A DNA stretch of 24,818 bases, taken from contig JBGVJZ010000034.1 of NCBI GenBank assembly GCA_045129695.1, forward strand, positions 1 through 24,818. The letters run 5' to 3'. Source of the DNA: Eshraghiella sp045129695 (GTDB taxonomy: Bacteria > Bacillota > Clostridia > Lachnospirales > Lachnospiraceae). A program made the position numbers and the translations under genes. Under the pieces are notes generated by a model, which was given only the letters and a program-made list of their open reading frames with translations, was not told the origin of the DNA and made no database searches. The first letter of the stretch is position 1. Each line of letters opens with the position of its first letter. Below, one piece after another: positions 24,643-24,818 of this stretch.

Positions 24643-24818
24643 AACGAAAAAAGTAAATGATTTTTAAAATTAATTACATAGGCGTTTGCGAAACTCACTC
24701 TATGAGTTAGCAATCTTAAGGCAAAAAATAAGTAGAAATTGTACTAAAAACAGATTTCAAGAAAAAAATAAGTATAGTCAGATTTTAGGCGCACTTTAAT
24801 AAGCCATAGTCTTTATGG
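24643..24818 (+). other. Structured, apparently non-coding leader running out of the window
   Basis: 176 bases after the rightward promoter hold no convincing gene; the only short frame is 17 codons from 24657 without an RBS. There is an imperfect hairpin at 24686-24713 (TTGC, then ACTCA, pairing with TGAGT, then GCAA, five-base loop CTCTA) and two copies of AAAAAATAAGTA at 24723-24734 and 24763-24774, 40 bases apart. It may be the 5' leader of the next gene, a small RNA, or an intergenic repeat. Confidence 0.35.

Noticed and set aside
24657..24710. A 17-codon leader peptide
   Set aside because: There is no ribosome binding site, and the frame crosses the hairpin without an informative run of codons.

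Overview
The window looks like a chromosomal segment of a low-GC Gram-positive Clostridia member, most likely a Lachnospiraceae gut or rumen anaerobe. The grounds are AT-rich DNA with strong AGGAG-type ribosome binding sites, mostly ATG starts, a LysM-GH18 protein of the spore-enzyme type, a C_GCAxxG_C_C protein, a DUF6273-type domain and a small protein kinase of a kind I associate with that group. The genus cannot be fixed from sequence alone. I see no tRNA, rRNA, CRISPR array, insertion sequence or phage gene.

Left part (1-7200). A cysteine synthase gene is followed, convergently, by two tandem paralogous HTH-type genes on the minus strand. Divergent from these are a small serine/threonine-kinase-like gene and a zinc ribbon-TM-LytM-like gene whose peptidase residues are lost. 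Next comes the wreck of a Fic-domain gene (two-base deletion in the DGNGR core plus internal deletions). An AT-rich pair of membrane proteins follows; they share a SHOCT-like motif, and the larger has three membrane segments, a Thr/Glu/Pro linker and a duplicated C-terminal domain that starts with YLGTW.

Middle part (7200-12100). A very unusual 876-residue protein joins a GT-C-like polytopic membrane region, leucine-rich repeats and a transglutaminase-like domain with an intact Cys-His-Asp triad. It is followed by a GNAT acetyltransferase translationally coupled to a C_GCAxxG_C_C protein, then a LysM-GH18 glycosidase.

Right-middle part (12100-20200). Two membrane-anchored TIR proteins are divergently transcribed from a 290-bp gap that contains a 151-bp element of nested inverted repeats. 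One is TIR-TM-DUF6273. The other is TIR-TM-WD40-like propeller and heads an apparent operon with a DHH-DHHA1 phosphoesterase and an intracellular GH13 amylase-type enzyme.

Right end (20200-24818). A class A penicillin-binding protein, a YigZ/IMPACT protein and a PAP2 phosphatase are ordinary core genes. The last 270 bases hold two divergent promoters with overlapping -35 elements; the rightward one drives a structured, apparently non-coding leader that runs out of the window.

A recurring architecture links the accessory genes: a small cytoplasmic module (zinc ribbon, SHOCT-like or TIR), one to three membrane segments, often a Thr/Ser/Glu linker, and a large predicted extracytoplasmic domain. 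Together with the kinase and HTH genes, this suggests a cluster of envelope-sensing or defence-related signalling genes. That is inference from architecture; no function is demonstrated here.
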